64,000 nucleotides of DNA from Ephemerocybe angulata (Eukaryota; Basidiomycota; Agaricomycetes; Agaricales; Psathyrellaceae): contig JAACJK010000010.1 of NCBI GenBank assembly GCA_013368325.1, forward strand, positions 124,001 through 188,000, in the 5' to 3' direction. A program made the translations under genes and the position numbers. The notes under the pieces are model-generated. The model saw nothing but the letters and a program-made list of their open reading frames with translations. It searched no databases and had not been told where the DNA came from. Below are positions 1 through 11,242 of this stretch, piece after piece; within the stretch, counting starts at the first letter, position 1, and each line of letters begins with the position of its first letter.

Positions 1-2995
1 TTGGCCAGCCCGCCAGGGATCTGGCGCGTCACTTCGTCCAACGGTAAGTTCGAGTTGTATCCGCGTCTCGGAGAAAACTGACGTCTGTCTGTTAAAGCTG
101 GAACTACCTCTTGAGAATAAAGGTTCGTTTTCACTCAGTTGATTGTTTCACCATTTTCTTGCTTCTGCTTTTGTTTTCGCCTTCCGAAACCAACGGTCTA
201 AATCCACTGAGACACATCCATTCTCGTCTTCGACAACTTTATATGTCTATATTCTCTTCCTGGCCCTCCTCGTTGTTAGAGGGATATTGGTATTGATATG
301 GAGCGCTTACTTGCCTCTCCCTTGATAGAACCATTCAAGGATAATGCCCTTCTTATTGCCGCCTCCAGAGTTCCGACCCGGGGAGCTCTCGCAGATGGGA
401 CTCACCGGGACGTGTGAGCTCCAGATCGTCCGTTCTTGCGGGCCGTGGTCGATGGGGACTCCCGGGAAGGTGGAACACTCCATTCAGAATGCGTATCTCA
501 AGTGTGAGTTGAATCCGACATATCTTCTTCGTAAAAACTTATTAAATCCTTTAGCCATACAAATGTCTGAACATTTCGTATATATTGAGAACCAATTCTT
601 CATTACGTCGTACGTCCTGAACTGTGCCCCGGGTCGGCCTCAGAACTCACGAGCTTATCCGCAGAACCGTTGTCGAGGAAGTCAAGATTGAGAACAAGAT
701 CGGAGATGCACTTGTTCAACGCATCATTCGCGCTCATCACGATAAAACACCTTGGAAGTGTTGCATTGTGATACCTCTTCTGCCAGGCTTCACATTCGGT
801 GTGGACCATAGTGACGCAAGCGCGGTGAGTGGCTCCATATCCCCTCTGACATGGTTCTTTGCACGTCTCTTCGAGCGCTTCTCGTTTAAATGTCCCGACA
901 ACAAAAGTGTTGACGGAATTACTGACGCATTTTTTCTCCTTCCACAGATTCGAATTATTCTTGAGTGTCAAAATCGGACCATCTGTAGGGGTCCGGATTC
1001 CATATTCTCTCGCCTTCGTAAAGAAGGTATCGACGTGAGTGTTCTTAATCATTACCATGAGGGCTTAGCGGAACTGATGTTTCTGTACAGCCTGACGAGT
1101 ACATCTCCGTGTATTCTTTGCGTAACTGGGCGAAGATGCGGGATGACGTTCTCGTTACTGAACAGGCAAGTGGAGGTCCAATACGGTATCTGTCGGACCC
1201 TTCTCTGACACCAGAATGCAGGTTTACATCCATGCGAAGATTTGCATTGTGGACGACCGTCTGGCAATTATTGGAAGTGCGAACATTAACGAACGGTCTC
1301 AACGAGGCGAAAGGGATTCTGAACTTGCGGCTGTCATTCGGGATACAGATTTAATTGACTGGTCAGTATCTACCTTTCCACTGCTCAGGGAGGCAACCTT
1401 TGGGAAGGAAATTGCTGACCGCGTTTTCCACTAAAGTACCATGGCTGGGAAGCCGTTCAAAGTTGGCCGGTTTGCCCACTCACTCCGAGTTCGTTTAATG
1501 CGGGAACATCTTGGAATTGACGTCGACGCGCTCGTCGAAGATGATTTGATGTCTCGGGACCCAATGAAGGCTGAGCATGACCAACAACCTTGGGACCCGA
1601 ATTCCGAGCAGACGAAAGGCAAGGAAGGTGGGTTCACCGAGATTGGGTCCCAGGGGAACTCGGCTCAGGCGGCCAATCTGGCGCATTTTGTCAGTGCCGG
1701 AGCGAAGCAGGGTATGTTACCACCTTCAAGTCTCTAAGTCGTCATAAATAACCTGACTACCTTTCCGTAGCCGTCAGTGGAGGCGCCGCTGCGGCTGCCA
1801 AATATACAGGATTGGGAGCTTTGCGGCAACCAGGACCTACCGCCAAGGCCTCAGCAGAAGAACTTGAGACCGAACGAAGGGACTATAACGCGCAAGGCAA
1901 ACAGGAGGAAGGATTCGCCAGCTCCGCCGTGCCGACTATGGAAGAGAAGACTGTGATGGAAGGCCGCCCTCGAAAAGAGAATGTGGCTACAGGATATGAT
2001 GTTCGGATTTCCTCTGACGAACCCGGCGAGCACTCCTACCACAGCTCGGAGCGTTCAGGCGATGGGGCTGTCTATGGTGCACCAGCAAATGCAGGGCCGG
2101 ACGATGGTCTGCCTAGACTATCAGTCGACCTTGATAATGACCAGCAGCGTGCGGGACCCGAGGCTCGCTCATTACTGAGGAAGCACATGAGCTTCAACCA
2201 ATGGGGCGTTCCAACTTCTCGACCGAACATCCATCCTGATGACTTTGAGGATCCTATTTGCGACGAATTCTGGAAGGAGAAATGGGTTGCAAGTGCTGCT
2301 CATAACGTACGTCCATATCGATACATTTCTGCCCGCGTTCTGGCCGTTGAATCGTTCATTTCCAGACGGAAATATACAGGAAGGTCTTCCACGCCGTACC
2401 AGACGATCTGATCACCACTTGGAAGCAGTACACGGAATTTGTGGCGTATCACGACCGAATGGCCAAACCTGTAGGATCTTCGCCAGTCATGTTACTTCAC
2501 CAGTTTACTGAGCATATTTTTAGCCTCCCCAGGGCGACAACACTGGTCGTGAGTCGCAGCCTTCTGTCTCTGAGGAGGAGAGCAACCTTGGCCATGAATT
2601 CCAAGACGGCACTTCGACCGAGTTCAGTAGGGACAGTCACGAGCCCAGCGTCGATGCAAACCACGGACCCTCTTTCGATGCCAGACAGTCCCGCAAGCCG
2701 ACCAAGGGAACGGAGCCGTTTGAACGCTGGGAGCGAGAAGAGATGGAGCGGCTTCTTAACGACCTGAATGGGCATTTAGGTCTGTCCTTGCCATCTCTGC
2801 TGTTGTCTTGTCCAGGTGCTGATCGCCGCTGCGTTTCATCCAGTAATATATCCCACCCGATTCCTAGAAGGCGAAGATATCGCAAACAACTTCTTGTTCA
2901 ATGCTGACCGGTGAGTGTGTTTTTGTTGAATCTCACGGGACGGTGAACTGACGACTTCACTCACTAGTCTACTTCCTCTCCCCATTTATACCTAA
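1..2995 (+). CDS. PLD1: Phospholipase D, C-terminal part (5' end outside window)
   Basis: Hydrolyses phosphatidylcholine to phosphatidic acid at membranes (Spo14/PLD1 family). The first bases read [19 protein letters not shown] across an intron, the conserved stretch that follows the first HKD motif; that motif, any PX/PH domains and the start lie upstream of the window. Next come [25 protein letters not shown], and the second catalytic motif [20 protein letters not shown] (near 1225-1285; H, K, D, then G-S-x-N). An intron joins DLIDC to [18 protein letters not shown] long hydrophilic insert, rich in E, S and G, precedes the end [19 protein letters not shown] and the last residues LLPLPIYT. 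The 25-nt exon at 98-122 is unusually short. The family assignment is firm; exon edges were read by eye from GT-AG sites and reading frame. Confidence 0.92.
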
Positions 2996-3215
2996 TTGAA
3001 ACCCCCATGGACTCCAGAAAGGCTTCTGGAACTTGGGTAGATACCAAAGGACACTACTATGATAGTCAGAATTATGATAATATATTGGATACCTCTAAAT
3101 GAATACGTTTGACGAGCGAATGGAGGGAGCAAGTGCCTTCAAAGAGGGTTTCTCGAGCAAGGAAGATGTAGACGCCAGAGGAATATGAGATTAGGATTAT
3201 AAGGTCTGGTCTAGA

Positions 3216-3903
3216 TTACTTCTTCTTGACACTCTTCAGGCGGATCTGCTCGTTGCCAATGAAGATTCCCTAGGTTCAATATATCAGCGCCAAAGTCCGC
3301 TCGCTGAGTACCATTGCAACAACGCACCTTGCCCTTGTAAACCTCGGGTTTTCTCCACTCTCGAATCTCCGCCGCAAAGAGACCCAGCAGATGCTTGTCC
3401 GTACACGAGAGCACGATTTTGGTCGGGCTCGGCACCTCGGCCTTAATGTGGGCAGGGACCTTGATGTAGACCGTATGCGAATGACCGAGCTTCATGACCA
3501 GCTGGTCCACGGGGTTCTCCCCGGATGTCTTCTCCAGCGCTGCACGGTATCCAACGCCAACCAAGAACAGCGGGACGGTGAAGCCCTCCGTCATCCCTGT
3601 CACCGCGTTGGCAATGAGCGTTCGCGTGGTGCCCCACATTTGGCGCTGCTGCTTGATGGCGGCATCCTCGACGGCGACGGTGAGGGAGTTGGGGGTGGGG
3701 TGGACGAGCTTGATGAAGGGGAAGAGGGGGAGCTTGGTGCTGCCCTTGGGGCCGGTAATGGTGAGTGCTGTCGGTGTTCTTGTGAAGGTGACCTCGGCGG
3801 GATATTTAATGGGCTCGCGGCCGATGTGCGACTGGGCGCGACATGTCGAGGAGAATGAGCGGGAAAGGGTATTGAGGGTCGTGCACGACGACCGGGACAG
3901 CAT
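3216..3903 (-). CDS. MRPL6: Mitochondrial large-subunit ribosomal protein uL6m (L6)
   Basis: Structural protein of the mitochondrial ribosome large subunit. The 209-residue product begins MLSRSSCTTLNTLSRSFSST, an Arg/Ser/Thr-rich, acid-free presequence, then shows the L6 fold: IKYPAEVTFTRTPTALTITG, PKGSTKLPLFP, VTGMTEGFTVPLFLVGVGYRA, and the C-terminal signature EIREWRKPEVYKGKGIFIG followed by NEQIRLKSVKKK. One 58-bp intron (3270-3327) splits YKGK from GIFIG; reading through it destroys the C-terminus. A longer in-frame ORF extends upstream to 4116, but the Met at 3903 starts the targeting peptide and the upstream residues look like untranslated leader. It lies 173 bp downstream of ARC1 on the same strand. 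Confidence 0.93.
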
Positions 3904-4076
3904 AGCGGGCGTGGTCGCGGTCACTGCTGTTGCCAGTTTTTGATCGCACCTCCGGACGGCGAAAGGCACTGTTTGGCCCCGTTGCTCTTGCCAAATAACG
4001 CGTGAAATTTCGGGAGCCAGACGCGTTGTTGTAGATATTATACAGTACATGGTTTGACTATTAGGTACGTTGAACT

Positions 4077-5586
4077 CTATGAAAGGGAGGCACCGATGAG
4101 GGTGGGGGCAACGCAAACGCCATCCTTTGTCCTGATCTTGTGTACGCTCTTGGTGGTAGGATTCACCCAGGCGGCTTCCTTGGTGTCCAGGGTGATAAAG
4201 CCGGGCTGAATAGCCTCGAAGATCTTCTTTTTGGGGTTGAGTTGGGGAATAGGCGTGGCATCTAACAAAATGTCAGAATTGTTCGCCATAGAGCTCTATA
4301 AGAGGTACTTACTTTCGAACTCGGCTCCTTCGAAGTAGATCCGCTCACCAGGTTTCGAGCCGGCGGGGGGCTGGATAAGTTCAATACCAGCATCCTTTCC
4401 GTCCACAGAGGTCGCCTAGGACATTGTTAGGGTTTGGTTTCCAAGGATGAGCATGGAACTTACACAGAGAACCATGGCGAAGCTCTTGACTCCACGCATG
4501 TTCGCGGGCTTCAAGTTGCACTAAAGAACCAGGTCAATACCGTGAAGATACAGGTTTGGTAGATAGCACTCACAACTGCCACAAGCCATTTGTCGCGCAT
4601 GTCCTCGATAGGGATATAATTGACAAGGCCGGAAACCACCGTTCGGGGACCAGTCTCTTCGCCAAGGTCGATTTGCTCAATATAGAGACCGTCAGCATCG
4701 GGATGCTTCTGGACTATACAACAGTTAGTACAGCTCGGATGTTGCAGCAGAGTGTGCGTATGCATACCGTCAACGATGTGTCCGACACGGAGGTCAATCA
4801 TGGAGGGGACAGGTTCGCCCTCATCGGCGGCAGGTGCGGCAGGCTTCTTCTCCTTCTTGGGCTTGCTGCTACCCTCCTCCTTGTCCCCCTTCTTCTTCTC
4901 CTTCTTCTCCTTCTTCTGTCCCTTCTCAGCTTCGGCTGCAGGGGCAGCTGCGGGAGCGGCAGCGGCAACCTCGGCCTTCTTGCCCTCGGTATTAGCGGGA
5001 GCGGCGGCGCCTTCAGCTGCGGCCTTGGGCTTCTTCTCCTTCTTGGGCTCGGCCTTGCGTTCTACGCTGGGAGCATTTTCGAGGTCGAAGGTGACGGCGG
5101 GGAATTGGGACAGGGCATCGGCAGAGGAGCGGACGGCGGGACGGGATTGAATGTGATCGAAATATCTGGTGACGGAAGGGAGGGCGTGGTATTCCTGGGA
5201 CTTGAGGCCGGCCTGCAGGATGTTTAGTATTCCCCGACCTGGTGTGTAGAAATGTTGTACGCACAACAACAGGGTGCAGGGCACCGTAAAGCGCTACATC
5301 GGCGGCAGTGAGATAGTTCGTTGCGACATAGGTTTTGGGAGTCAAAGTTTCGTTGAGATCCTAAGTTTGCGAACACGTCAGTCGTGTCCGATAACAGATA
5401 CAACCACAAGAGGCGCACCTTCAGTCCACTCTCCTTGGCAGCATCGACTGACTTCTCGATCCAGCTGCTCACACTAGCCTGATCAGCTTCGTTCACGCCG
5501 ACGAGTTCAGCACCGTTGTTGGTCGCCTTCAGGACCAAGTCCTTCACCGGCGTCGGGAGTTTGTCGAGCGCAGACTGGAAAGACAT
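4077..5586 (-). CDS. ARC1: tRNA-binding aminoacyl-tRNA synthetase cofactor (Arc1 / EMAP-II type)
   Basis: Cytosolic cofactor that binds tRNA and tethers methionyl- and glutamyl-tRNA synthetases (family knowledge for Arc1). Domain order: an N-terminal GST-like part (SALDKLPTPVKDLVLKATN, then TPKTYVATNYLTAADVALYG and LPSVTRYFDHIQSRPAV); a middle Lys/Ala/Glu-rich linker with KKEKKPKAAAEG and KKEKKEKKKGD runs that should contact tRNA; and a C-terminal OB-fold tRNA-binding domain (VPSMIDLRVGHIVD, KHPDADGLYIEQIDLGEE, RTVVSGLVNYIP, CNLKPANMRGVKSFAMVLCA). It ends at GVCVAPTLIGASLS. About six short introns. The start at 5586 (MSFQSALDK) matches the usual family start, but an in-frame Met at 5682 would add a 32-residue basic leader (see findings). 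Confidence 0.92.
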
Positions 5587-5964
5587 CTGTCGAAAACGCG
5601 TAGATATGGGAGATCGTGGTATGCAATATCGATGGAGCGCGATATTTCGCAGCCGAGTCAGGTGGAAGATAGAGGTGCTCATGGAAGGCCCCACGTGATG
5701 GACTCGAGCAGAGCGCGCAAAGTCCGTCATCAAACAGGGGCCAGGCTTGCACCAGTCCGTCGCCGACTTTTGTTCCGGCAGCATTAAGGCCGCCTACCTA
5801 TGGCTCTGCGAGCTTGGCAGCATAGCCTGCCATTCATGGTTCTAATCGCAGCTGTGCCAGACCAATATTAAACGTAACAGTATAAAGGATCGAGAGAGGG
5901 CCGAACAGGTCGAGCAAACCATCATCCACACCATCTGAGCCATACCCCACATCCTCCATTTACA
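5587..5964. promoter_or_regulatory. Shared upstream region of ARC1 (-) and the D-lactate dehydrogenase gene (+)
   Basis: 378 bp between divergent start codons. A TATAAA box at 5881-5886 lies 79-84 bp before the dehydrogenase ATG, a plausible distance for fungal initiation. On the ARC1 side no TATA box is obvious, and the first ~200 bp remain open in the ARC1 reading frame up to 5784. Confidence 0.5.
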
Positions 5965-7221
5965 ATGAAGATCGCAGTCTTCGGGACACGGAAGGTATGA
6001 GGCTATGAGCACCTGTCGGCTCGCCTCTGAAGGGGAAGCAGAACTGACCTATTTATACAGTACGATCAGGATTCATTGAGAGCCGCAAACGAGAAGCAGG
6101 GCGGCTTCGCGGCGTTCACCTTCATCGATGCACTTCTCGATTCTCAAACAGCGATCCTAGCAGCCGACCATGAAGCAGTCTGCCTCTTTGTCAACGATAT
6201 CTGCGACAAGCCCGTCCTGGAGCAGTTAAGGGCCCTAGGGGTGGTACGTCCTTATCTCATTCTCCTTCAAGCACAAGTTGCACAACTGACGCGACTCGGG
6301 GCCCTTAGAAATTCATAGCCCTCCGATGCGCAGGCTTCAACAACGTCGATCTCAAAGCCGCTGCAGAGCTCGGTATCAAGGTGGCGAGAGTACCGTCGTA
6401 CTCCCCCGAAGCCGTTGCCGAATTCTGTGTGGGCATGATGATGACCGTCGTGCGCAAGTACCACAAGGCCTACGCCCGTGTCCGCGAAGGCAACTTCCTC
6501 CTCGATGGTCTCCTTGGGTTCAACCTGAACGGAAAGACCATTGGCATCATTGGGACAGGCAAGATTGGCCTCTTGACCGGTCGCATCCTCTCGAAGGGCT
6601 TCAACGCGAACGTTATTGCGTTCGATCCCTATCCGTCTCCTTCAGCGGGGGAGTATGGGATCACTTATGTGGACAAGCTCGAGGACTTGCTGAAAGTGGC
6701 AGATATCATTAGCTTGCACTGTCCTTTAATGGAGAGCACGAAGTATATTATCTGTGACGACTCGATTGCGAAGATGAAGAAGGGTGTCGTTCTAATCAAC
6801 ACTTCGAGAGGAGGATTGATCGATACATATGCACTCATCAGGTGAGTGAATCCCTTGAGCTCGTTGTAAATGGCACTGACTCTTGTGGGTGATAGGGCTC
6901 TGAAAACTGGACACATCTCTGCAGTAGGTCTGGATGTCTACGAGAGGGAGTCTTCCTATTTCTTCGCGGACTCGAGCGCCAAGGTCATCCACGACGACAC
7001 CTTCGCTCGTCTCCTGTCATTCTACAATGTCTTCATGACGTGAGTGACTACCGTATGCCCACCTCTTCACAAATACTGACTGGGTGCCTGAATACAGTGG
7101 TCACCAAGCCTTCCTTACAGAGGAGGCGTTAACCAATATCGCGGATACCACAATAACCAATCTTCGCGACCTAGAAGAGACAGGTACTTGCGCCTGCGTT
7201 CTCTCAGAGCAGCCCAAATAG
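5965..7221 (+). CDS. D-lactate dehydrogenase-like D-2-hydroxyacid dehydrogenase (NAD-dependent)
   Basis: Reversible NAD-linked reduction of pyruvate (or another 2-keto acid) to the D-hydroxy acid. The product starts MKIAVFGTRK on a short first exon and continues YDQDSLRAANEKQGGFAA. The substrate-domain signature KFIALRCAGFNNVDLKAA is followed by the nucleotide fold GKTIGIIGTGKIGLLTGRIL (G-x-G-x-x-G), with an Asp after the second strand (VIAFDPYP), which favours NAD over NADP. The catalytic Arg sits in INTSRGGLIDT, the Glu in GLDVYERES, and the His in GHQAFLTEEAL. It ends CACVLSEQPK. Four introns split it; all catalytic residues are intact. In fungi this family includes D-LDH-like enzymes of uncertain substrate, so D-lactate is the likely but unproven product. 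Confidence 0.9.
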
Positions 7222-7344
7222 TATACCCAGGAGGCGTCACTTGCTACATCTGCCTGTGCGCCCGATAGTTCTAAATGTGTAATATATTGATTCATATTGA
7301 TACCCCCAGTTTATCTGGCATTGGCTCTCATGACAGGACGGGTA

Positions 7345-8816
7345 TTACGACTCGGAATACCGATCTCGGGGCCCATCCTCAGCGAAATTGTTCCCAACCT
7401 TCGCCAGGAGAAATTCGCCATACACAACCGACTTGCGCTCTGGCTCGCCTTCCTTCGACTTCTCTGCAGTATCCAACGCTTTCTTGCGCAGGGCACCGGG
7501 CAAGGGTCTCACAAAAGCGTCAAAGTTTGGCTCAAAGAAGAAAGGAATACTTAAATATGCGTCTCAGAGCATGGCTCAAAGCAGTCATGGTATGAACACT
7601 CACGAAACGCTGTACAAGGCTCGTTAGCGACCCATTGGATTCACCATGGAGAGAAAATCAGGACTGTAGACTCACCGATAATTCGACCCGCGATGGACCA
7701 CTCGATGGAGAGTGGATTTGTACAGACCGTCCGTCCAGATCTCCCACACTGTAATAGACCGTCTGGCTGTCAGCACCCCGAAGGACAGCGTTAAAGAGAT
7801 CACATACTCTCGCCAATGTTGCATACCACACAGCCAGGGATCGGGTCTGCATTAATCCAGATGCCTTCCTCCTCGCCCTGCTCCCGAGGCAATCCGAGGC
7901 TATCCGTCTCCTGTGCCCCAGGCTGTCGGAGAAAGACTTGAAGGGCAGACTTTGTAGGGTCGGCCCAGAGGAACCTTGGGCAAATAAGCTTCAGTCAGAC
8001 GTTTGATAGGCAGCCCTCGCCTGCACCTACGTCAGGCAGCCATAGTCTCTATATGTCCCGCGTTAGTGTTTAGACAGAGTCGACGGCGTTTGGGGGCTCA
8101 CTTATGCGCGCCGCAGGAGATACCGTCGTGACCGCTTGGGAGGGGTGGATATCCTAGGCGGTATCAGCGGGCGCCGGGCAGAACGAGGAAGAGGGACCTA
8201 CCGATCACCCTCATGACCCAGAAGCTCTCGTCAACCTGGTTCAACAAATCCTGCGTCTCGCTTTCTGTCAGACCCAGACCAGCCGCCATTCTGTTTGAGT
8301 AAGTCAGAGTCGGAGCACGTTACAGCCAGACGTGGAGACTTGCACATACCCTCTCATTATTATCGTCCCTAAGACCTTCATCTTCTTCACCCATACTTCA
8401 TACTTCTCCTTGAAACCAGGAACAGCCGGCCATTGGTTCTCACCCCACAGAGGCTTGCTCTTGTCCGGGTTCTCCACGGGCCTGTAAAAGTCAATTCCTT
8501 CATGCGCATCGGCTTTCCCATTGGTGACATTCTCGTTCAGACGGGCATAGCCTCGGGCATGGTCCTGGTTCTTCAACGCAATCTTGTCCTTCTCCTCCTG
8601 GGGCAACCCAAAGAACTCTTTCGCTAGCCGTGCGAGCTCTTCAGGTTCAGACCTCTCGACGTAGGCGTCGAGGTTCAGGTAGAAGAAGCCGTATTCGACA
8701 CATGCGCGGTGCAGCGCAGCGGAGGCTGCAACCCGTTTCTCTGCGTCCTCTGGGTTGTCGTTGAGGAACGGTGCGACGTCGATGATGGGCAGTTGGGCGA
8801 TCTTGGACGCGGACAT
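7345..8816 (-). CDS. 2-oxoglutarate/Fe(II)-dependent oxygenase (isopenicillin-N-synthase-like)
   Basis: Non-haem iron oxygenase; the substrate cannot be read from sequence. Exon 1 carries the DIOX_N domain (IAQLPIIDVAPFLND, CVEYGFFYLNLDAYVE, FFGLPQEEKDKIALK, ARGYARLNENV). Later exons give RVIGYPPLPSGHDGISCGAH, then HKDYGCLTFLWAD with the iron ligands H-x-D, and STLHRVVHRGSNYR with the distal His. The 2-oxoglutarate-binding R-x-S motif appears only if a 6-nt exon at 7604-7609 is spliced in, giving NYRVSIPFFFEPNFDA; it is flanked by a 66-bp intron (7610-7675) and a 54-bp intron (7550-7603). It ends GPRDRYSES. At least seven exons. It lies tail to tail with the dehydrogenase gene, stops 123 bp apart. 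GATAAG sites stand upstream of the start. Confidence 0.9.
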
Positions 8817-8991
8817 GCCTTGCTCACGTTAATATTACTTTAGAGTGGGCGGAGGTGTACTGCGTGGAGTTGCTGTCCAAATGAGAGAGCTATCCAACAA
8901 ATGCGAGGAGGCTTTGACACGATAACGACCAGTCCCCCAGCTCAAGAGACCTGTTAAAGACTCATGAGTTAAGTTAGGGGCTATGTCTAGA

Positions 8992-9030
8992 GATAAGATT
9001 GTGGCGGTGAAAGAGAGTTGATAAGATAAG
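8992..9030 (+). promoter_or_regulatory. Cluster of three GATAAG sites upstream of the oxygenase gene
   Basis: GATAAG occurs at 8992-8997, 9020-9025 and 9025-9030, the last two overlapping. They lie about 175-215 bp upstream of the oxygenase start at 8816. GATA-type zinc-finger regulators in fungi (nitrogen, iron, light) bind this hexamer; use here is inference. The rest of the 8817-9373 interval is purine-rich and shows no gene; the ORF across it looks like leader or promoter sequence. Confidence 0.35.
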
Positions 9031-9373
9031 ATTGAGAGGAGGGCGCTTGGTGGTGACGGAGACCCAGGCATTTCTAACCTAACGGACAAGTATACGGGCA
9101 CAACAGAGGGGAGACCAAGAAACAGACAGCAAGAAAACACGAAAGCAAGCAGAAGACAGCAGCGGAAACTAGAAAACACGACGTTCAAGCTAGACGACCA
9201 TCACGCCTTGAGTTCAATCCGGTTGGTTCTTCTGCTGAGAGTAGATCGTGCGGCCATGCGCATCCTGTGCCGCTCTCCCAAAGCCTGGCGCAGTGCCAGG
9301 TCCCTGCAAGGAGCCCATGGGGGGTTCCGAATACTGTGCCGCTGACCATGGCGGTTCACCCTACAAGCTGAGG

Positions 9374-10626
9374 TCAAAATGGGACATGGATCTTTGAGGA
9401 AAGCGCTTCATTTACTCCAGTCATCTCATCATCCTCGTCCACATCCACATTCGATGTTCCCTCGTCATCCACGTCCAACATTGGCTCGTCCTTCTCCTCC
9501 GAAGGCGTGGACAACCCCGTCGTGCTTGCAACACTTGCAGCGGTGTGTTTCCCATGTCCATTGAGCGTGGCTATCGAAGAGCCGCTCCCGTTCTTTTTCA
9601 GGCCTCCTCTCGAGCTCGATGATGCTTTGGTGGTCGACGTGGTAGTAGAGATGCTGGCTATCTCAGGGTTGATTGAAGGTGGGCGGCGGGAGGAGCTGGC
9701 TGCAGTACTGGATGAATGGCCGTTCGCCTCCACGCCATTCTTCTTTCTCTTGGATGTGGTGGTTGTGCTGGTGCTGTTGCTCGTGCTGGCTATTGGCGGG
9801 GTCAGAGCTTCGGGTGATGGGGGCACCGATACTTGGTTGAAGCTGCCTTCGGGAATGATGCCGCCCAGTGCTGGGTCTTCTTCCATGAGTTCCATGTGTC
9901 TGATACCGCGGAGCTCCCAGGCGGTGGAGAGGGCGAAGGGTTCGGGGATTGTTTCTGGAAAGAGCTGGTGTTTGAAAATATGGACATGCACTTGAGACTA
10001 GGGGCCGCACCTCTAAGGAAGCGGAACTCGCGTTGTCGAAGTGCAACTGTCGCTGAAAGGGGTTCAGCACACATGAAGTTCGGAGGTAAGATTTGAGCCT
10101 ACACATGTCGGTATAGTTCACCATGTTCTGTTGCCTATTTGCTTTGGCTTTCGCGAGCCCCGCCAATGCGAGTCGTTTGATGAATTCTTCCTAGACAAGG
10201 AGAACCACGCAATAAGAACCAAACGCCAACTGACACGGTTAAGTTGAAAAACACGCACTGTCGCGATAGACAGAACGAACTGGCCATCCTTTGACAGAGC
10301 AAGGTTCCCCGTAACGCCTGCACACGCAATTTGACAATTTGAGTCCCTCGAAGAGCCGTAGTCGCGACACATCATGACGTACCGTCGGCCTGCAAGATAT
10401 TTTCTATCCGAACCTGGGGCAAAAGAGTGTGCCCTGGAACACGCGTTCCAGGTTTTCCTGAGGTGACCTTCTTGGAGGTCGAGACAGAGGGTTGTGCAGG
10501 ATTTTCTTGATCTGATCCAGAGGAATCGAGTTCGTCCACCTCGAGGTCAGCTTCGACGTCGGATTCGTATTCCAGCTCGTCCTCCATCACCACATCAGGA
10601 TCTTCCTGGTTCAGTGCGGCGCTCAT
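9374..10626 (-). CDS. Histone-fold protein (Dpb3/CHRAC/NF-YC-like) with long disordered tail
   Basis: Starts MSAALNQEDPDVVMEDELEY and has an acidic N-terminus. It then carries a CBFD/NF-YB-type histone fold assembled from several exons: LLPQVRIENILQADGVTGNL, ALSKDGQFVLSIATEEFIKR, ALAGLAKAKANRQQNMVNYT, DMSTVALRQREFRFLRETIP. This pattern resembles histone-fold subunits of DNA polymerase epsilon (Dpb3) and CHRAC/ISWI complexes more than NF-YC; the exact complex is not decided. The join EFRFLR to ETIPEP uses a 56-bp intron (9955-10010). The remaining ~170 residues are Ser/Thr-rich, with a basic KRKK patch and an acidic end (EKDEPMLDVDDEG). It should act in the nucleus with another histone-fold partner not in this window. 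Confidence 0.8.
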
Positions 10627-11242
10627 TGTGTGGAATGGCGGGGTTGCTGGAGGGTGGAGAGTTGTCGGGCGGTGGTGCGAGGAGGGGACAGGAGGCGGGT
10701 TCAGGTTGAAGGGATGGTTGATGGTGTACAAGGCGCCTTGCCACTCCGCTCTTCGGGGTTCCAGGTGTGTGGGATCCAGACCGTGTTTGGTCACGCTCGC
10801 CCTGCAACACATTCCTTCCCGCTTCCGCAATTCGGCATCCCAGCGCCCTGTCCATTTTACATCTCGATACCACCGACTCCGAGCCTATTACCCTTCACTT
10901 GGGACATTGAAATGGGTGGCCATTGCATGAGATTCCGACAATCTTTCACTGTTTTGCCGGTGTCAACGTCCTGGTTCGGAGGAGCAGCTTAAAGTTCAGA
11001 TCAATGCTGTTCCCCGCTTAGCTGAGCAGTGTCGAGCGAGGGCAAGTCTCAAGGCCAGCAAGTCCAGGCGGTATACTACCGACTCTAATGATTCGACACG
11101 TACATAAGTAACTTCAAACACGGAAAGCATTGGGAATACACAGCAACATCCTGCTAGACCTACAAGAGACAACTACTAGATGGTGACCTCATATACAAGA
11201 TTAGGGTGAAATATCGCTAGCGCTACAATATCAATGAACATT
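10627..11242. other. Intergenic, no gene seen
   Basis: Upstream region of the histone-fold gene and 3' flank of SGF29 (both on the minus strand). ORFs of 70-120 codons here are unlike any family and overlap in several frames. No TATA box, tRNA or repeat was recognised. Confidence 0.5.

Noticed and set aside
3391..3858. 155-codon plus-strand ORF opposite uL6m
   Set aside because: Antisense shadow of a conserved ribosomal gene.
4556..5227. 223-codon plus-strand ORF opposite ARC1
   Set aside because: Leu/Gly-rich reverse reading of the Lys/Ala/Glu linker of Arc1.
8835..9188. 117-codon minus-strand ORF upstream of the oxygenase
   Set aside because: Low-complexity hydrophobic frame ending just before the gene; position and GATA sites fit promoter and leader.
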